The notes under the pieces are model-generated. The model was not told the DNA's origin and made no database searches. It was given only the letters and a program-made list of their open reading frames with translations. From contig CAUYUJ010018337.1 of the NCBI GenBank assembly GCA_963575745.1, forward strand, positions 140,001-204,000: 64,000 nucleotides of DNA, read 5' to 3'. Source of the DNA: Prorocentrum cordatum (lineage: Eukaryota; Sar; Dinophyceae; Prorocentrales; Prorocentraceae). The translations under genes and the position numbers were made by a program. The stretch's first letter is position 1. Each line of letters begins with the position of its first letter. Of this stretch, positions 45,972 to 56,229 are shown piece by piece.

Positions 45972-48499
45972 TCAGCCTGTCTTCGGCTTCTTCTTCTTCG
46001 AGGTCGAGGAGTCGTCTGAGGACGAGGAGTCGGAGGTCGAGGACGCGCCGGCGTCGCGCTTCTTACCCTTCTTACCCTTCTTCTTTTCATCATTATTGTC
46101 CTTCTTCTTATTATCATTATTGTCCTTCTTCTTGTCCTCCTTCTTGCCCTCCTTTTCGTCCTTCTTCCCATCATTGGGGGCTGCCCGCGTCCACGAACTG
46201 CCTGATCTTGGCCATTTGCTTCGGCTTCCTCCCCTTGTAGCAGAGCAACGTGACCTCGTGCGAGCACGAGTTCGCCAGGCCTCGCTGCCCCTGGAAGTGG
46301 CCGAACTGCTGCCTCTGTTTCGTGTTGTAGGCGAGGTGGTATATGACCGTGCGGAACTTGTTTGCGGCGAGGATCTTCAGGATCTTCGGGAGGTTCGACT
46401 GCGCGCGGCCCGTCAGCACCCACAGCACGTCCCGTCCACCGACCATCAGCGGTTCCAGGGACTTCAAGTAGCGTGTGAAATCCAACTCGTCCAGCGCGGG
46501 CTAACGGTGCGCGAGGCCTTGCCCCTCGAAGACGCAGCACAACTTCGCATTCTCGACATCGTATAAGTCCATCGCTGATGCATTCTCTGTGAGGTTCTGG
46601 TATAGGCGTGTCTTAGTAACCGAAGCGTTGATATCCATGGCACTGCCCTCCGCCGTGATCATGACGACCCGCGCATCCAGCACGGTAGAGCACTGCTGCT
46701 CGCACAGCGCCTTGAAATTATTCACGTCGCTCGGGGAGACGTCGATCTTCTTCTTGTCCTCGGAGGCCGCCTCCGCTGTTCCAGCACCGCCCGCTGTTGC
46801 AGCACCGACCGCGTCGCTGTCTGCAGGCTTTTGCTCTGACGGTTTCTGGGGGGGGCCCCACGAGGGAGTCGTGCGCGATCTGGAACTTCTCGAAGAACCT
46901 CTTGTTCACTCGCACGCTCCTGTGGAACTTGTCCAATGTTGTAGCGCTCGGCGTACGGCTGGGTGAGGGCGCCAGAGATCTCCTGCTTGTAGAAGTCCTG
47001 GCCTATTTCGAGGAAGTGTTTCATCGCCAGGCGCAGCGCCTCGGTCGGCAGTGACTGCACCCAGGTCGGGTCCTTGTCAGGCCCCTCAGTCTTCTCGAAG
47101 AACTTGAGCGGCGAGTCGAGGTATTGCCTCGCCATGACCATGACTTTTCTCTCGGCGGCGTTCTCCTGTGTGTCTGTTGTTTCAGTGCTGTTGCAGCCAG
47201 TGCTCCCTTTGAACAAGTCTGGGTACTGTTTCAGGAAGTTCGCCACGTATTCTTCGCCCACAAGATCTCGCCCACTGCCTGGCCGATGGTGGAGGCGCTG
47301 TACGGTTCCTTCACGCTCTTCCGCCACATCCGCGTGCACAGGCTTTCCAAGACGTACCCCAGCGAGGTAGCGTCCGTTTTCGCGATGATCGTCCCAAGAT
47401 GTGTGGGCCTGTCCAGCAGATTGTCTCGCCCCCAACGGTTCACGGCGGCATCCAAAAGCAGCCGTGCCCCCGGGCATTTTTCGAGAGCGAACCAGTTGAC
47501 CATGTGCGTCTTGACGGTCCTCAGGCTGGGGCAGCGCATAAGCCCCCACTTTATAATTTTTTCCAACCACGCCCGCACCTTCTCTGCCGAGGGGTTCCCG
47601 CCACCTGGCCCGCCGCTCTTCAAGATGTCCGCCGCACGTGCCGCGATGCGCATGAGGTTCTGGTTCCCGACCCCGAGGAAATTGCGCAGGCGCTCGTTGC
47701 GGGATCTCTGGTTGACAGACCACTTGAACTTGTTCTCCTCGGCCTCCTCAGCCGCGCGCCCCGGGATCAGCGCGAAATCGAAGGGCCAATCCAGAATCAA
47801 GTCCTCCACCGCTTCTACGGCCTGCCTGTTGCCTTCCTCTTTCGCCCAGTAGTAGGCCAGCCAGGCAGCGTTGACCACGACGTCACTGCCCAAACGCTTG
47901 AACTTGCCGATCTCGGGCACAGCGGTCTGGTTCACGTTGGTGATCATGATGGGGATCTCGTTCCCTTTCTCAACCTGCTTCGGGATGTTCCAACGCCTGC
48001 CACCCTTGACCTGGCTTAGCGTCTCCACGATGCGCCGCTGTGGGTTACCCTGGGCTGTGCACTCGACGTCGCCAGCGCCCTCAAGAGAGTCGTTCGCTGT
48101 TTCAGCCGCGTCGTCCGTCGGCACGTTCCGCATGAACATGTCCGCAGCCACGTTCTCCACCTTGCCCACCGTGATATTCTCCTCCAGGAAACTGTTGTCG
48201 ATGGGCGCCGTATACGCCAGGTTCAGATATGCATTCCTGCGCTCGCCCTTCTCGTTACACTCTTCGGTGATCCTGGCGAGCTTCTCCTGCAATGGAGTTC
48301 TCTCCTTGCTGTCAGTCTTCGAGATCTTCTTCGACTGGTCCTCCTGCGACTTGCCTGGCTTCTCCCTCTTCGCCTGCGCGGCCCTCTCGGCGACGCGCTT
48401 CGGGATGGTCTTGAGAAGCCGTTTAAAGTCAGTCTCGATGAGGGGGGAAACCTTGTCGGCCCAGAAGTCCTTGAACGGCTGCGCCGCGAAGCCGCCCAT
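45972..48499 (-). pseudogene. large protein with Lys/Ser-rich tail, copy 2, with premature stop
   Basis: Start ATG at 48499 ('MGGFAAQPFKDFWADKVSPL'). The first 422 codons are open to 47231, including 'ERAAQAKREKPGKSQEDQSK', where copy 1 is frameshifted. Later segments match copy 1, but a TAG at 46501-46503 (GAG in copy 1) interrupts the part before 'PALDELDFTRYLKSLEPLMV'. The tail is a little shorter than in copy 1. The 422-residue first part may still be translated. No known domain recognised. Confidence 0.6.
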
Positions 48500-49554
48500 C
48501 GCGCTCAGGCGGGCTGGTCAGCTGCGGGCTGGCCGTTCCACCTCGCGCGCCTGTTGCAGGTCGGGCTGGAGCCGCGGTGGGAATGGAATTGGGCAGTGAT
48601 GGAAGAAGAGGTGCCGTTGTAGCCGATGGAACGTCCAGAGGGCGGGTAGGAAGCAGAGCGAAAATAGCGGCAACCCATTCTAGACGAACTCACGGATGTC
48701 GGAAGTCGCCCATTCCCTCGAAGCAATGCGAAGATTAATACATTTTCAGCGAGCGAGGGCGCCAAGAGCCTGTCGAGTTCTCCCCAGATGGCCTACCAGC
48801 TCTTGATGGGTGGGCCCAGAGATCTTGCAAGACCCCAACGGCACCAATAAATTCTAACTACCCTAAGAGCCTCAAGAGGGGATCCCAGAAATTCTATCTC
48901 CCCACAGGGCCTCAAGAGAGATTGCCAGCAATTCCTCGCCCCTCAGGGCGTCAAAAGGAGATCCCAATCTTCAACGCGCTCATTTGTTGAGTCCTAGTAG
49001 ATCCAGAACCCCATAAATATGTTATTATTTCGGGATTCGTTGCCAGGCCGAAGGTTTCGACTGACTGCGCTAGCCGCTAGAACAGAGAACAGCTACAGCG
49101 CGCCCCCCCCCCGCCCGCGCGGCGGACAGCGTCGGATAATTCATGTCGTCGGGGGGGGGGGGCCCTGGAGCCATGGGGCGTTGATCCGATCGGCATAAGC
49201 CCGACACTTGCGCAAACGTCCAGCGGCGCCAGTGGGGGGGGGGGGCGCGCTGCGGGACGGGGGATGAGACGGCGCGCATGCTGCAGCTCGCGCGGCCTCG
49301 CATGGAGCGCGCGCGCGGCATCGGGCCGACGGACCGAAAGAAGCAGCCGCGGGGGTGGCGTCCTGCAGGGCACAGAATGCAGATGAGGCCTAAGGATTAA
49401 GGGCGAGTCGGGTCGGGTCGTCGTCGCGTCGTCGTCGTCGTCACGGTCGTCGTCGCGGTCGTCAAAATCTCTAATCATATCGCCTCGCCCCCATCTCCCC
49501 CCCCCCCTCCCCCCATCTACTCCAACGCGCGGCGCGTGGCGGGCCCTCACCGCG
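48500..49554. other. intergenic region, copy 2
   Basis: Same content as 38255-39312: three-unit ~45-bp repeat, C/G homopolymers and a GTC tract. Confidence 0.5.
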
Positions 49555-50475
49555 CTAGCAGCCCGCAAAATCGCGGTTAGTTTTGGGGCGGTGGCCGACG
49601 CGCATGTGAAGAAGGTTGCGCCTGCCATAGTTGTCACTGCGGATCCCTGAACAGGGCGCGCAGAGCTTCCTGGAGCATACACGCTCAAAGAAGCCGCCGC
49701 ATACGGTGCAGATGTCAATGCTGCGATAGCGGGCCATCACGCGGCTGCTGCGGCACCCGAGCGCGCCAGCCGCGAGGGGCAAGATCTGGCGGAAGTGCGG
49801 TGCGATCCACGGCGCAGTGGCTGGCCAGCCGAAGTCGTTGGCCTCAGACCCCTCGGGCGCCTCCAAGGCTTGCCCCGCTGGCGCCGGTGGAGGCAGCCCA
49901 GGCTGCCCAGGCTGCACAGCGACAGGAGGAGGCTGCCCAGCGGCAGCGACAGGAAATGCTGGGCGTGGGAGTGGGAGTGCGGCCCCTGCACCACCCGGAG
50001 CTGCAGCGGCGCCCACAAGGCCTGCGGCCGCAGCGCCACCACCAGCAGCAGCTGGCACATGAACTGCATGCTGGAACACGGCAGCTGCCCCGGGGCGCGC
50101 TGGTCGTCGCCGCCGCCGCCCACCGCGACTCCATCTCCATTGATGGCCACACCGCCCACCACGACTCCATCCCCATTGATGGTCGCACGAAGCTGGAGCT
50201 GGATGCGAATCGTCGTCGACGGCCCAGATGCTGCCATCGCGGCCATCGCGGCGAACGTCGACGCCGCGTCGACGCCCGAGTCCGAGGCGGGGGGGGGGTC
50301 GCCTGCTCAGGCTGAGGAGGAGTACAGCCAAAACACTGGACCTTCGCACTGCAGACGCCTGAGGCTGAGGCAGCGACGCCGACGGACGGTGACGACGAAG
50401 ACGGGTCACGGGCCATGGGCCACCGGCCACGGGGGAGACCGTCGGACCGTCGGGGGGCGCCGCGCGATGACTCAT
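49555..50475 (-). CDS. proline/alanine-rich protein with C-terminal CxxC zinc-ribbon-like motif, copy 2
   Basis: Counterpart of 39313-40233, from a candidate ATG at 50475. The five-cysteine motif and the 'GHRPKTNRDFAGC' end are unchanged. Substitutions are few and mostly conservative in the C-terminal part, which argues that this frame is the coding one. Confidence 0.5.
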   Translation of the reverse strand: MSHRAAPPDGPTVSPVAGGPWPVTRLRRHRPSASLPQPQASAVRRSSVLAVLLLSLSRRPPPRLGLGRRRGVDVRRDGRDGSIWAVDDDSHPAPASCDHQWGWSRGGRCGHQWRWSRGGRRRRRPARPGAAAVFQHAVHVPAAAGGGAAAAGLVGAAAAPGGAGAALPLPRPAFPVAAAGQPPPVAVQPGQPGLPPPAPAGQALEAPEGSEANDFGWPATAPWIAPHFRQILPLAAGALGCRSSRVMARYRSIDICTVCGGFFERVCSRKLCAPCSGIRSDNYGRRNLLHMRVGHRPKTNRDFAGC

Positions 50476-50554
50476 CTGCGAGGGCCCTCCGTCGGGAGGC
50501 CCCTCGACCACTCGGCCCTCCCGACGGGAGTCGACAGCCAGGGCCCGAGAATCC

Positions 50555-52475
50555 GAACGTATGTTAGAGCTCCAATGGAGCTCTAACATCGTATGTTAGA
50601 TTATGTTAGAGCTCCCTGGGAGATCTAACATCGCATGTTAGAACTCCGTGGGAGCTCTGCGGCGGAGGCGGCGGCGGCGGGTAGGTTAGTGCTACCAGGG
50701 AGCTCTAACATAGCATGTTAGAGCTCCCAGGGAGCTCTAACATGCTATATTAGAGCTCCCATGTTAGAGCTCCCTGGGAGCTCCGAAATACCGAGCTCCA
50801 ACGGAGCTTTAACAGAGCATGTTAGAGCTCAGTGGGAGCTCCCTGGGAGCTCTAACATGGTATGTTAGAGCTCCGTGGGAGCTCTAACATGGCTTGTTAG
50901 AGCTCCAACGGAGCTCTAACATAGCATGTTCGAGTATGTTAGAGCTCCCTGGGAGCTCTAACATGGCATGAAAGAGCTCCGTGGGAGCTCGAACATGGTA
51001 TGTTAGAGCTCCGTGGGAGCTCTAACATGGCTTGTTAGAGCTCCAACGGAGCTCTAACAAAGCATGTTCGAGTATGTGAGAGCTCCCTGGGAGCTCTCTA
51101 ACATGGCTTGTTAGAGCTCCCAGGGAGTTCTAACATAGCATGTTCGAGTATGTTAGAGCTCCCTGGGAGCTCTAACATGCCATGTTAGAGCTCCCATGCT
51201 AGAGATCCCTGGGAGATCTAACATGCCGAGCTCCAACGGAGCTTTAACATATCATGTTAGAGCTCCGTGGGAGCTCCCTGGGAGCTCTAACATGGTATGT
51301 TCGAGCTCCGTGGGAGCTCTAACATGCTCTAACATGCTATGTTAGAGCTCCCAGGAAGCTCTGACATAGCATGTTAGAGCTCCAACAGAGCTCTAACATA
51401 GCATGTTCGAGTATGTTAGAGCTCTCTGGGAGCTCTAACATCGTATGTTAGATTATGTTAGAGCTCCCTGGGAGCTCTAACATACGATGTTAGAGCTCCC
51501 AGGGAGCTCTGAGGCGGCGGCGGCGGCGGCGGGTACGTTAGAGCTACCAGGGAGCTCTAACATAGCACGTTAGAGCTCAAGGAGCTCTAAAATACCGAGC
51601 TCCAACGGAGCTTTAACATAGCAGGTTAGAGCTCAGTGGGAGCTCCCTGGGAGCTCCAACATGGTATGTTAGAGCTCCGTGGGAGCTCTAACATGGCTTG
51701 TTCGAGCTCCAACTGAGCTCTAGCATAGCATGTTCGAGTCTGTTAGAGCTCCCTGGGAGTCCTAACATGGCATGTTAGAGCTCCATGGGAGCTCTAACAT
51801 GGCATGTTAGAGCTCCCAAGGAGTTCTAGCATGGTATGTTAGCCTTGAGCTCTAACGTAGGAAATCAGAGATCCCTTGGAGCTCTATCATGGCATGTTGG
51901 ATTATGTTAGAGCTCCCTGGGAGCTCTACCATCGTTTGTTAGAGCTCCGTGGGAGCTCTGAGGCGGCGGCGGCGGCGGGTAGGTTAGAGCTACCAGGGAG
52001 CTCTAACATGCTACGTTAGAGCTCCCATGTTAGAACATACCGAGCTCCAACGGACGTTAACATATCATGTTAGAGCTCCGTGGGAGCTCCCTGGGAGCTC
52101 TAACATGGTAGGTTAGAGCTCCGTGGGAGCTCTAACATGCTCTAACATGCTATGTTAGATCTCCCAGGGAGCTCTAACATAGCATGTTAGGGCTCCAACA
52201 GAGCTCTAACATAGCATGTTCGAGTATGCTAGAGCTCCCAGGAGGTTCTAACATGGTATGTCAGCCTTGAGCTCTAACATATGATGTTGTTAGAGATCCC
52301 TTGGAGCTCGGTCATGGCATGTTAGACCTCCCATGGAATTCTAACATGCTATGTAAGAGCTCCTCGGGAACTCTAACGTGTTATGTAAGATTCCGATGTG
52401 AGGGTTGTGAACTCTAACATGCTATGTTAGAGCTCGATGGGAGCTCTAGCATAGCATGTTAGAGCTCCCATCGAG
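50555..52475. repeat. chained palindrome array A3 (longest)
   Basis: About 1.9 kb of the same alternating palindromes. The first ~870 bp correspond to array A1. The rest is additional and contains two more GGC tracts (51513-51530, 51962-51978) followed each time by 'gggta.gttagagctaccagggagctctaac', which suggests higher-order repeats of several hundred bp. Confidence 0.95.
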
Positions 52476-52530
52476 CCGCCCCCCCCCCCGCCGCCGTCGT
52501 CGTCGTCGTCGTCATCGTCGTCGTAGTCGT
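52430..52530. repeat. array edge with GTC tract, inverted copy at 57755-57835
   Basis: 'gagctcccatcgagccgcccccc...' followed by GTC repeats. The reverse complement appears at 57755-57835 ('gacgacgac...ggggggacggctcgatgggagctctaac'), linking the ends of two arrays. Confidence 0.75.
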
Positions 52531-53187
52531 CGTCCCATCGGCCCCCCACCCCCTTCCTTTTAAGCGCACATAAGTAAGGAAACATGTCCGAACACGGCCG
52601 CACTCTCGCACGCACCGCTGCCCTGTCCTCGACCTCGAGAACAAAGGCTTCCCCCTTGAAAGGCGGGGGCGCAGGGGTGGGGCCCTGTCTTCGACCACGG
52701 TGAAACATGGGGGTGGGGCCCTGTCTTCGACCACGGCGAAACATGAATAGGGCGCGGCCCCCCCCCGCCCTCGCGGGGCGGCCTTGCTCCCTGGGGCGTG
52801 GCCGGGGATCAGGGGCGGAGGGGATTCAGGGACTTCTGAATTAGAACTAGAAGGTGGGGAGGAGGAGGAGGAGGAGGAGAAGGAGGAGGAGGAAAGCTTC
52901 GCCGCCCTCCACGCACCGCCGACTTTCATCATGTATCCGCCCCGTGCTGGCGAGCTCTTCACTGAGAAGGTACCCACTCCTGGCAATATGAAGACGCGCT
53001 TCTCGTTGAGCTCCGTAATGAGTGCTATGGCCAGCGATTGAAGCATGGCCGCCGTGGTAACCAAGTTGGCGCCGCTCCCAACCGATATCCTCTTCGCCAA
53101 CGCCTGAGGGGAGATCGATTTATGGCCGTGAGCGCGGTATACCGCGATTTCGCTCTTGCCACGGAGGTTCAAGACCTTCGGGGCCAT
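52459..53187 (-). CDS. HU/histone-like DNA-binding protein
   Basis: ATG at 53187 begins 'MAPKVLNLRGKSEIAVYRAH'. Residues ~30-100 show the HU/IHF pattern: 'QALAKRISVGSGANLVTTAA', a helix 'MLQSLAIALITELNEKRVFI', then 'LPGVGTFSVKSSPARGG', corresponding to the conserved L-PG-GTF-V-R-A segment. Dinoflagellates carry HU-like histone-like proteins as abundant basic chromatin proteins (established knowledge). This one has the fold signature but a different N-terminus. After 'MMKVGGAWRAAK' the frame becomes a serine run encoded by a TCC tract and then low-complexity sequence into the palindrome array, so the true 3' end or an intron donor probably lies near 52910. No second copy is seen in the window. 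Confidence 0.7.
   Translation of the reverse strand: MAPKVLNLRGKSEIAVYRAHGHKSISPQALAKRISVGSGANLVTTAAMLQSLAIALITELNEKRVFILPGVGTFSVKSSPARGGYMMKVGGAWRAAKLSSSSFSSSSSSSPPSSSNSEVPESPPPLIPGHAPGSKAAPRGRGGAAPYSCFAVVEDRAPPPCFTVVEDRAPPLRPRLSRGKPLFSRSRTGQRCVRECGRVRTCFLTYVRLKGRGWGADGTTTTTTMTTTTTTAAGGGAARWEL
52645..52745. repeat. 33-36-bp direct repeat
   Basis: 'ggggtggggccctgtcttcgaccacgg.gaaacatg' occurs twice in tandem. The preceding sequence is a partial third unit ('ctgtcctcgacctcgagaac' and 'ggcgcaggggtggggccc'). Confidence 0.75.
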
Positions 53188-53720
53188 CGGAAAGAAAGGC
53201 GGCAGGCCCTCGATAGAGCAAACTCGCCAACAACTTCTCGAGCCAAGCGAGACTACGTACAATCAGAGGGTGCGGGCCAGGAAACTGGAAGACTCCAGAG
53301 CGGTCGTGGATACTCCAGGCCAGGGTCAGGATGAGCATTGGAAGAGCCCACTGGGGGACCCAAGGATGAGCCAGCACAGGAAGGCCTCAGCATAATTGCG
53401 CGAGGCTGCTGCGGGAAGCCTGATGGGGACTGTGACAAGGGAATGCGGCGGCGCGCCGCTGCCAGAAGACTTATACGACAACGCTACCCGTGTGAGAAGG
53501 TACTGCCGCAGGAAGCGGCCCGCGTGAGGTCACTCGGTCATCCTTCTTCGTATGGTAGCTTGGTTTCTTATGGTGGTTTGGTTTCTTATGGTAGCTGGGT
53601 TTCTTAGGGTAGCTTGGCTTCTCGTGGTAGTTTGGTCTCGTATGGTAGCAAGGTTTCTTATGGTAGAGCAGCCTATCATGGTAGTTTGGTTTCTTTATCT
53701 GGCATCTGTCTTGACGTGTT
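53188..53720. other. spacer upstream of the HU-like gene
   Basis: Contains, at 53545-53700, a run of about ten 12-17-bp units of 'ttgg.ttcttatggtag' type. The rest is unique with no gene recognised. Confidence 0.5.
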
Positions 53721-54035
53721 CGAGCCCCCACGGAGCTCTAGCATGCGATGTTAGAGCTCCCAGGGGGCTCTAACATGACATGTTAGAGCTCCCACGGGGC
53801 TCCAACATACGATGTTAGAGCTCCCAGGGAGCTCTAACACAATCTAACATGCTATGTTAGAGCTCCCTTGGAGCTCTAACATACGATGTTAGAGCCCCCC
53901 AGGGAACTCTCACAGCATCTGACATGCTATGTTAGAGCTCCCAGGGAACTCTAACATAATCTAACAACATGATATTACAGGGCTCCGTTGGAGCTCTAAC
54001 ATGTCATGTTACAGCTCCCTGGAGCTCTAACATCA
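53720..54035. repeat. chained palindrome array A4
   Basis: About eight units of the GAGCTCC/GGAGCTC palindrome family. Confidence 0.9.
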
Positions 54036-54039
54036 CCGA

Positions 54040-54215
54040 ACCACCCTAAGGGCCTCAAGGGAATATCCCAGAAATTATACCCCCCCCACAGGGCCTCAAG
54101 AGAGATTGCCAGAAAATCCTCGCCCCTCAGGGCGTCAAGGGGAGATCCCAATCTTCAACGCACTCATTTTTTCAGTCCTACTAAATGCAGAACCCCATAA
54201 ATCTGCTATCATTTC
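54040..54215. repeat. third copy of the 38.6-kb / 48.9-kb intergenic repeat
   Basis: Matches 38603-38800 and 48855-49060 in the same orientation, including 'cagggcctcaagagagattgcca' and 'agaaccccataaat'. The genes next to those two copies are absent here, so it is a detached fragment. Confidence 0.85.
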
Positions 54216-54323
54216 GAATTCGCTGGCCCGCTGCACGGGCGCACCGCGTGAGCGCGGCGAAGGAGCCAGCGCGCGAGCCAGGCTGCACGCCTCCGACATC
54301 GGCTACCAGGCGCCCATGCGAGG

Positions 54324-55120
54324 TCACTTGTTCTGCTGCTGAGCTCGCTGGTCCTGCTGCTTGGGGCCCTCCACTTTCTGATCGAGCTCCTCGGCTTTCT
54401 TCTGCAGGTCCTGGAGCGCCTGTCCCTGTGCCCGCAGGAAGTCCATAATATGATCCATATTCTCGGCCATGTTCTGTGCCATAAGGTTCGGAGCAGCGGT
54501 GGTCAAGACATTGAGCATCGAGGTGATAACGGTGGTTAGCCCGTCCTGCTGCTGCTGCTGCGTAAGCTTCTGCTGCCACTGCTGTGCTCCTGCTGTTGCA
54601 GCTCCTGCTGTTGCAGCTCCTGGTGACGCGGCCCCTGGGCTGTTCCAGCTTTTCCAAGTGTTCTCCCCTGCAGCTGCTCCAGCTTCTTGCTGATGGCCTT
54701 CACGCTGCCATTGCTCTCTGCTCTCTCTGCCCTTGGGCTTGGGCTTCTTCGACGACCTCCAAGCATCCGCTTCATCGTTTTCCGCTTCGGGGCGTAGCTC
54801 GAGTGGAGCACCACAGTGTTCATGATCTTAGAGCACCATGCGGCCTTCTCCACATCAGAACCCTGTGGACAAGCATTATGCCACCAGAGATGCTCATTTT
54901 TAAAATTCTTGATGTGGTCCGCCGAAACCTGGTGCGCCGGGGCTGCCCATTTCTCGCACGGTAAACAAAACCACCAGGGCGCCTTAGGTTCCCCACTCTT
55001 CTTCGAAACGTACCCGCGAACTTCTAGCCATGACGCATCAATGGGTCCAATGTCAGGGTCCATGATGACGGTTTCTGGACATGGGCCAGGCCTCCCTGCG
55101 CTGGCCCCCATTTCTGGCAT
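54324..55120 (-). pseudogene. Trp/Cys/His-rich family member, second copy, frameshifted
   Basis: ATG at 55120 ('MPEMGASAGRPGPCPETVIM'). The N-terminal module 'PWWFCLPCEKWAAPAHQISA' and 'HNACPQGSDVEKAAWCSKIM' is intact. One base is missing in the run around 54782 relative to the 58-59-kb copy, so the first frame ends early at 54536. In the restored register the Lys-rich stretch, the Ala/Gln-rich middle and a C-terminal coiled coil ending at 54324 all follow. The 42-kb copy shares the same loss, so those two are sisters. It lies in inverted orientation to the 42-kb copy. Confidence 0.75.
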
Positions 55121-55148
55121 GGTAGCCTGCAGGCGCTGCAAGAAATGC

Positions 55149-55176
55149 CTTGAGCCGAGGTGCCTGCGCTACAGGA
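55149..55176 (-). other. possible relict spliced-leader sequence, second copy
   Basis: The minus strand reads TCCTGTAGC, five bases, CACCTCGGCTCAAG, directly upstream of the gene at 54324-55120. One substitution from the 42-kb version in the leader-like end. Confidence 0.3.
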
Positions 55177-55284
55177 GAGCTGGGTGCTCTGATACATGGA
55201 ACCAAGAGGGGTCCAGGAGGCTATTTTGTGGGTTCCCGAGGGGCAGGGCGATTTGAGGGATCCCCCTTCGTTGATCGATTTCCC

Positions 55285-55725
55285 TCGCGTGGTAGAGCTC
55301 CCAGGGAGCTCTAACATGGCATGTTAGAGCTCCCAGAGAGCTCTAACATGGTATTTTAGAAGAGCTTCAGGGAGCTCGAACAAGCTATGTTAGAGCTCCC
55401 TGGGAGCTCTAACATAGGATGTTAGAGCTCCCGTGGAGCTCTAACATGCTATGTTAGGGCTCACGTGGAAGTCGACCATGGCATGTTGGATCTCCCATGG
55501 AGCTCTAACATGCTATGTTAGAGCTCCCACGGAGCTGTAACATACGATGTTAGAGCCCCCAGGGAGCTCTAACATACTCTAACACGCTATGTTAGAGCTC
55601 CGTGAGAGCTCTAACATGCCATGTTAGAGCTCCCTGGGAGCTCTAACATGCCATGTTCGAGCCCCCTGGAGCTGTAACCTACCATGTTAGAACTCCGTGG
55701 GAGCTCTGACCTACCCGCCGCCGCC
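55285..55725. repeat. chained palindrome array A5
   Basis: Inverted counterpart of array A2, starting at the shared boundary 'cgcgtggtagagctcccaggg'. Confidence 0.9.
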
Positions 55726-55732
55726 GCCGCCA

Positions 55733-56215
55733 CCCCTTAACCGTTTTACAATCGATTGCGCAACGGTTAAGACCCCCCTCTCGCCAGGGGCGTCTTCACC
55801 GTTGCACAGTCGATTGCGTCACGGTTAGGCGCTCCGCCGCCGCCGCCGCCGCCGCCGCCGCCCATTAACCGTTTCGCAGCCGATTGTGCAACGGTTAAGA
55901 CCCCCTCTCGCTAGGGGGGAGCCTTAACCGTTGCGCAATCGATTGTGCAACGGTTAAGCGCCGCCGCCGCCGCCGCCGCCCCTTAACCGTTTCACAATCG
56001 ATTGCGCAACGGTGAAGGCCCCCCCCCTCTCGCCAGGGGGGCCTTCACCGTTGCGCAATCGATTGTGAAACGGTTAAGGCCCCCCCCCCCCTCTCGCCAG
56101 GGGGGGGCCTTGACCGTTGCGCAATCGATTGCGACGCGGTTAAGCCCCCCCCCGGCGAGAGGGGGGGGTCTTAACCGTTGCGCAATCGATTGTAAAACGG
56201 TTAAGGGGCGGCGGC
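55733..56215. repeat. second palindrome array B2 (CAATCGATTG core)
   Basis: Eight palindromes of the TTAACCG..CAATCGATTG..CGGTTAA type, separated by GCC tracts and by 'ctctcgccagggggg' blocks. Two more units than array B1. Confidence 0.95.
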
Positions 56216-56229
56216 GCCGGCGGCGGCGG

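Larger units (their letters stand above)
42556..51425. repeat. segmental duplication, copy 2
   Basis: Second unit of the tandem duplication. The left junction at 42555/42556 joins the plus-strand gene fragment to the minus-strand oxygenase-like sequence. Similarity to copy 1 is very high, with scattered substitutions and length changes in simple repeats. Confidence 0.95.
54683..56150. repeat. inverted copy of 41150-42555
   Basis: Reverse complement of the gene fragment, its 5' flank, the adjoining palindrome array and the CAATCGATTG array. Together with 41150-42555 it forms two inverted arms that enclose the second duplication unit, the HU-like gene and array A4. Confidence 0.85.

Noticed and set aside
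53120-53187. Bacterial contamination suggested by the HU-like gene
   Set aside because: It is embedded between palindrome arrays shared with kinase-containing sequence, lacks a ribosome binding site, and HU-like proteins are normal in dinoflagellates.
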